A DNA stretch of 64,000 bases from positions 220,718 to 284,717 of the forward strand of contig JAWKTI010000006.1 in NCBI GenBank assembly GCA_041399155.1, written 5' to 3'. Both the position numbers and the translations under genes were made by a program. The notes under the pieces were generated by a model. The model did not search any database. It was not told where the DNA came from and was given only the letters and a program-made list of their open reading frames with translations. Of the stretch, positions 61,301-64,000 are shown in pieces (positions within the stretch are counted from its first letter, which is position 1; each line of letters begins with the position of its first letter). Source of the DNA: Zavarzinella sp. (GTDB lineage: Bacteria > Planctomycetota > Planctomycetia > Gemmatales > Gemmataceae).

Positions 61301-64000
61301 CCCACGTTGAAGTTCGGTGCGGAGATTTCAATCACATAACTGCCCGCTGCCAGCCCACTGAACAGGTACAGCCCCTGTGCATTCGTCGTTGTGGTCTGCA
61401 GAGCGGTGGTACCCGCTGCATCGTACAGAATCACTTCGACCTCATTGATCCCCAACTCACCCACGTCCTGAATGCCATTGTTGTTCAGATCGTTAAAGAT
61501 GGCATTACCCAGCGACTGCGTGCGGTATACCCCAAAATCGACTGCCAGGTTCGACCGATCATCCGGTGTGGTGGGGTCGTTGTTCGGAGTTTCACCTGTC
61601 GGCTGCACACCCTGGAGCAGGAAAGTGGGTGTTTCAATGAAGCCACCCGAACCCAGCGTGCCGGTGGTAGTACCATTATCATCGTTGTCGACGTTGCTGG
61701 TACCAGGTACTGGCGTCCCCGCACCTTCAAAGGCGTTCGCTGCACCCGTGCTGGAGCGGTAACCCACCAACGCACCGGCAAGGTTAAAGTTTGCCGCACT
61801 CAACCGAACGCGGTATTCCGCTGGTGCCAGCCCGGTAAACAGGTACTGGCCGTTTGCATCGGTTGTTGTGGTCGCAATCCCGGTGCCCGTGCCATTGAGC
61901 AGTACCACTTCGACGCCACTGATGCCGTTTTCACCGACATCCTGCACACCGTTGTTGTTCACATCGTCGAATACCAGGTTCCCTATCGACAGAGCGCCGA
62001 ACAGCCCGAAGTCCAGCGTGTTGTTCGTGGTGCCGGGGGTGACTGCAAACGGATTCGTCTGCACCACGCCACCAGTTCCGAGCGTACCCACAACCACACC
62101 GTTGTCATCGTTGTCGATGCCATCGTTCGGCGTGGTGCTGGTTGTGGTGCTCGACTGGAAGCCCGCCAGTGGGTTGCCCACGTTGAAGTTCGTGGCACTG
62201 ATCTGCACCTGGTAGTTACCTGCACCAAGGTTACTGAAGCTGTACAGCCCGCCGCCAGCGGTTGTGGTCGTGACCAGTGGCGTGCCCGTGCCGTCCAGCA
62301 GCACCACTTCCACGTTGTCGATGCCCACTTCACTCACATCCAGCAGGCCGTTGTTGTTCAGATCGTTGAAAATCGTGTTACCGATCGTCGATGGCAGGAA
62401 AACACCCATGTCCGCTGCCAGATTCGACTGATTGTCTGGCGTGGTGGGGTCGTTATTGGGATTTTCACCCGTCGGTTCGGTGTTATCCAGTACCACCGCC
62501 ACGGTGCGGATCACCCCGCCGGCACCGAGGGTGCCCACGATCGTACCGTTGTCGTCGCCATCCACATTACTGGTGTTCGCGTTCGCACCTGGTTCGAATG
62601 GTCCCGTCAGCGAACCATTCAGGCCGGTGCTGCTGGTGAAATTCTCTAACACATTACCAGCATTGAAGTTCGGTGCAGAAACCTCGATCACATAACTGCC
62701 CGCAGCCAGCCCACTGAACAGGTACAGCCCCTGGGCATTCGTCGTCGTGGTCTGCAGAGCGGTGGTGCCTGCAGCATCGTACAGGATCACTTCTACCTCA
62801 TTGATCCCCACTTCACCCACATCCTGAAGGCCGTTGTTGTTCAGATCGTTAAAAATGGAGTTGCCGACGGAAGTTCCCAGAAACAGGCCTGCATCGATCG
62901 TACCGTTGATTTCGCCATCAGCCAGTGTGATCGTGTTCGTTCTTCCTGTGGTAGCACTGGCGTCACTATCATTGGCAGGTGTCGCACCGACTGCAATAGT
63001 GTTCTGAGGGGACCGTTGATAAGTGAGTGTACCATCCGTATTCCCAAACGCTAACTGGTAGTTTCCTGCAACGAGACCGTTAAAGCTGTATGCTCCCCCA
63101 CCGGCAGTGGTGGTTTGAGCAATCACCTGATCATCAAGGGTATTGAACACACCATCGAGGCCTGCTTGAAGCAGACTGACCTGCACACCGTCCAGACCAG
63201 GTTCACCACCTTGCTGAATGCCATCACCATTCAGGTCGTTCCACACAAAGTCGCCGATGCTGGCCGTCCCACGGTAGCCGAAATCCTGCAACAGATTGGT
63301 CTGTCCGGGTGCTAATGTCAGGGCAGACTGATTCGGGGTGATGAATGGCCCGTTGAGAGGATCATCGTTGTCGAATGTCTGCACCGTAAAACCCGCGGGT
63401 GGGGTGACGGTTACTCGATACGGACTATTCGGCAGATTTGCCGGTAAACCAGTCAGTTGGTAGGTGCCACTGGCATTGGTGGTTGTGGTAAAGACGATCT
63501 GGTCACCTGTATCGCCAGCGTCGCCAGGGAATAGCCCATCCGCACCTGCAAAGGTAACTGTGACGACAGCGTTGGCAATTCCAGGTTCAAAAATACTGGG
63601 GCCGTTTTCACGAATGCCATTGCCATTGACATCATACCACACGGTGTCACCGATCGTGGCGTTGCCCTGGTAGCCAAAATCCACATTCAGCAGATTCTGG
63701 CCAATATTCAGGAACACCTGAGGCTGGGCATTGGGATCGAGCACTGCATCGTTAATGGAATCAGTCAGATTGACGTTGGCTGGTACTCCGCCCGACCCAC
63801 CTGTGGCAGAAACCTGCACCGAATAATTCCCACTGGGAAGATTGCCAAACAGATAATTCGGCTGGCTTGCCAATGCCGGGTTCGTGGTAGTGACGGTGCC
63901 GATAGTGATATCGTTGCCATTGCCGATCGTGTCGCTGTTGAATCCACCCCAAACCAGGGTAACCTGAACACCGGGCAGGTTGGGATCACCAGTATCCTGC
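58369..64000 (-). CDS. Giant SdrD-B/Cna-B repeat surface protein with DUF11 domain, partial
   Basis: The frame is open to the right edge, so more than 1,870 residues are seen and the N-terminus is missing. It comprises at least twelve SdrD-B-type repeats of 100-160 residues, each starting like GNTIFNDLNNNGLLDVGEVG and carrying the DxNxNGxxDxxE calcium-binding signature and a YxFxxLxxGxYxV strand. A DUF11 domain follows (ITYNVLNQGPATGNNVVM), then a basic C-terminal end (LALSKRTFLTS ... RRR). Such proteins are exported adhesin- or wall-like filaments. Units near 60650-61480 and 62001-62840 are almost identical, showing recent internal duplication. Confidence 0.9.
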   Translation of the reverse strand, partial: QDTGDPNLPGVQVTLVWGGFNSDTIGNGNDITIGTVTTTNPALASQPNYLFGNLPSGNYSVQVSATGGSGGVPANVNLTDSINDAVLDPNAQPQVFLNIGQNLLNVDFGYQGNATIGDTVWYDVNGNGIRENGPSIFEPGIANAVVTVTFAGADGLFPGDAGDTGDQIVFTTTTNASGTYQLTGLPANLPNSPYRVTVTPPAGFTVQTFDNDDPLNGPFITPNQSALTLAPGQTNLLQDFGYRGTASIGDFVWNDLNGDGIQQGGEPGLDGVQVSLLQAGLDGVFNTLDDQVIAQTTTAGGGAYSFNGLVAGNYQLAFGNTDGTLTYQRSPQNTIAVGATPANDSDASATTGRTNTITLADGEINGTIDAGLFLGTSVGNSIFNDLNNNGLQDVGEVGINEVEVILYDAAGTTALQTTTTNAQGLYLFSGLAAGSYVIEVSAPNFNAGNVLENFTSSTGLNGSLTGPFEPGANANTSNVDGDDNGTIVGTLGAGGVIRTVAVVLDNTEPTGENPNNDPTTPDNQSNLAADMGVFLPSTIGNTIFNDLNNNGLLDVSEVGIDNVEVVLLDGTGTPLVTTTTAGGGLYSFSNLGAGNYQVQISATNFNVGNPLAGFQSSTTTSTTPNDGIDNDDNGVVVGTLGTGGVVQTNPFAVTPGTTNNTLDFGLFGALSIGNLVFDDVNNNGVQDVGENGISGVEVVLLNGTGTGIATTTTDANGQYLFTGLAPAEYRVRLSAANFNLAGALVGYRSSTGAANAFEGAGTPVPGTSNVDNDDNGTTTGTLGSGGFIETPTFLLQGVQPTGETPNNDPTTPDDRSNLAVDFGVYRTQSLGNAIFNDLNNNGIQDVGELGINEVEVILYDAAGTTALQTTTTNAQGLYLFSGLAAGSYVIEISAPNFNVGNPLAGFTSSTGLNGSLTGPFEPGANANTSNVDGDDNGTITGTLGAGGVIRTVAVVLDNTEPTGENPNNDPTTPDNQSNLAADMGVFLPSTIGNTIFNDLNNNGLLDVGEVGIDNVEVVLLDGTGTPLVTTTTAGGGLYSFSNLGAGNYQVQISATNFNVGNPLAGFQSSTPTSTTPNDGIDNDDNGVVVGTLGTGGVVQTNPFAVTPGTTNNTLDFGLFQGASIGNEVFIDTNNNGIRDVGEVGRPGVIIRLLDITGVNEIANTTTDVNGQYLFTGLAPANYIVEVAAANFTAGGQLFQFVSSTGNPGFAAPTPFEGASTPNPSANTTDQDDNGTTIGGVVRTTLVDLTVAQPIGEIPNNDPLTPDAFSNLTVDFAFYQTTTITGTVWVDRTPNGILEPTEPGRLGGVTITATGPTGTFTTTTLPDGTYVFTNIPAGTYTITQTQPAGYGSSTPNTVVVNAPPNGNAVVNFGETLSSVSGRVFFDRNNNGLQDPGDAGIPNVVMNLVGTDANGAPVNLNTTTDANGDYIFRELVGGTYVINETQPTTPPNIDGIDTPGTAGGIANTLANPNQISNIVLPGGIDATGYNFAEIPLTSIAGSVYEDQNGNGVRDFLEPGIQLATITLTGTTVQGNPVNIQVQTDANGNYLFDNVVPGTYTLTETQPAGFLDWLEQNGTPPATVVLNDQFQNINLITNTGPATGFNFGEVLPVSIFGSVYVDLNANGVLDGGDGPINGVVITLTGITDLGTTITQVTTTLPNGTYSFTGLRPGTYTIRETQPTNFGDSNETVGDRGGIISANDVISNIVLRSGQVATGYNFGESDQINLVLTQTIDRRLVNVGEFVTITYNVLNQGPATGNNVVMSAPLPPGLQFASTSAPGSYNPLTGQWNIGTLPAGQMVTMQVQARVLQSGVLTNFAQVTASNREVTLVDNFSNVNVISAYRALALSKRTFLTSVTPASGAAPTGTTAARFVLRRR
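60645..62840. repeat. Recent internal duplication in the SdrD-B gene
   Basis: About 835 bp at 60645-61480 recur at 62001-62840 (offset 1,356 bp) with only scattered differences. Each copy holds two successive SdrD-B repeats. The intervening repeat is more diverged, so a three-repeat unit was probably duplicated in tandem. Confidence 0.8.

Noticed and set aside
60487..62649. A 720-codon open frame on the plus strand
   Set aside because: It is antisense to the SdrD-B repeats, and its repeated composition simply mirrors them. No start signal or domain supports it.

Overview
The window is a chromosomal segment from a planctomycete, probably of the Gemmata group. The evidence is a planctomycete-like 16S rRNA gene that stands alone, two paralogous cytochrome-type DUF1587/DUF1592/DUF1588/DUF1585 genes (one paired with a Tat-exported DUF1552 gene), two DUF1559 proteins with prepilin-like N-termini, an ECF sigma factor/Ser-Thr kinase pair, a DUF1080 protein, and many short secreted or lipoprotein genes. 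No taxon below that level can be named from the window alone.

Layout. 1-2875: 3' part of a DUF1592-type gene. 2931-8012: an array of small gene cassettes, all read on the minus strand and separated by sites with the architecture of integron attC sites; no integrase is present in the window, so it looks like a CALIN (cluster of attC sites lacking an integrase) or the distal part of a chromosomal integron. 8364-12000: uracil-DNA glycosylase, a tandem universal stress protein and a membrane protein. 12223-16669: DUF1592-type gene plus DUF1552 gene (the latter frameshifted). 16794-24155: unknown and exported proteins, a PQQ-propeller/YkgJ operon, and a DUF1559 gene with an in-frame stop followed by a small lipoprotein. 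24454-26096: nadC-purQ, overlapping by 4 bp. 26319-28319: a solitary 16S rRNA transcription unit with promoter, boxA-like motif and terminator. 28757-34462: DUF4303, panD, a SWIM-motif protein, a repeat-rich stretch, two paralogous small lipoproteins, a HisA-like protein and a membrane protein. 34463-35055: repeats plus a stray copy of the rfbA 3' end. 35056-48047: an A+T-rich orphan, a DUF3109 protein, a D-Ala-D-Ala ligase-like ATP-grasp, a Bat-like VWA/TPR/BatD trio, penicillin acylase, the kinase/ECF pair and a papain-like protease (frameshifted). 48532-50299: rfbA and rfbB for dTDP-sugar synthesis. 50510-58231: S9 peptidase, aminotransferase, a secreted unknown, a deoxyhypusine-synthase-like protein and a second DUF1559 protein. 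58369 to the right edge: a very large SdrD-B/Cna-B repeat surface protein, cut by the window end.

The main discovery candidate is the cassette array. Several cassettes have stop codons lying in the R'' heptamer and starts a few bases after R'. Four inter-cassette sites (at 3406, 5946, 6532 and 7117) form long stems in which one arm carries two unpaired bases, and a fifth (7461) is close to that pattern. Cargo includes three families known as immunity proteins of polymorphic toxin systems (SUFU, SUKH/SMI1-KNR4, Imm7) and one type II toxin-antitoxin pair. In the left two thirds of the array each gene cassette is followed by the same ~139-bp ORF-less unit, so gene and mini-unit alternate five times.

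Two genes carry single-base indels in homopolymers (16297, 46566) and one has a Gly-to-stop change (22060). These may be real decay or base-calling errors, and should be settled with reads before any is called a pseudogene.
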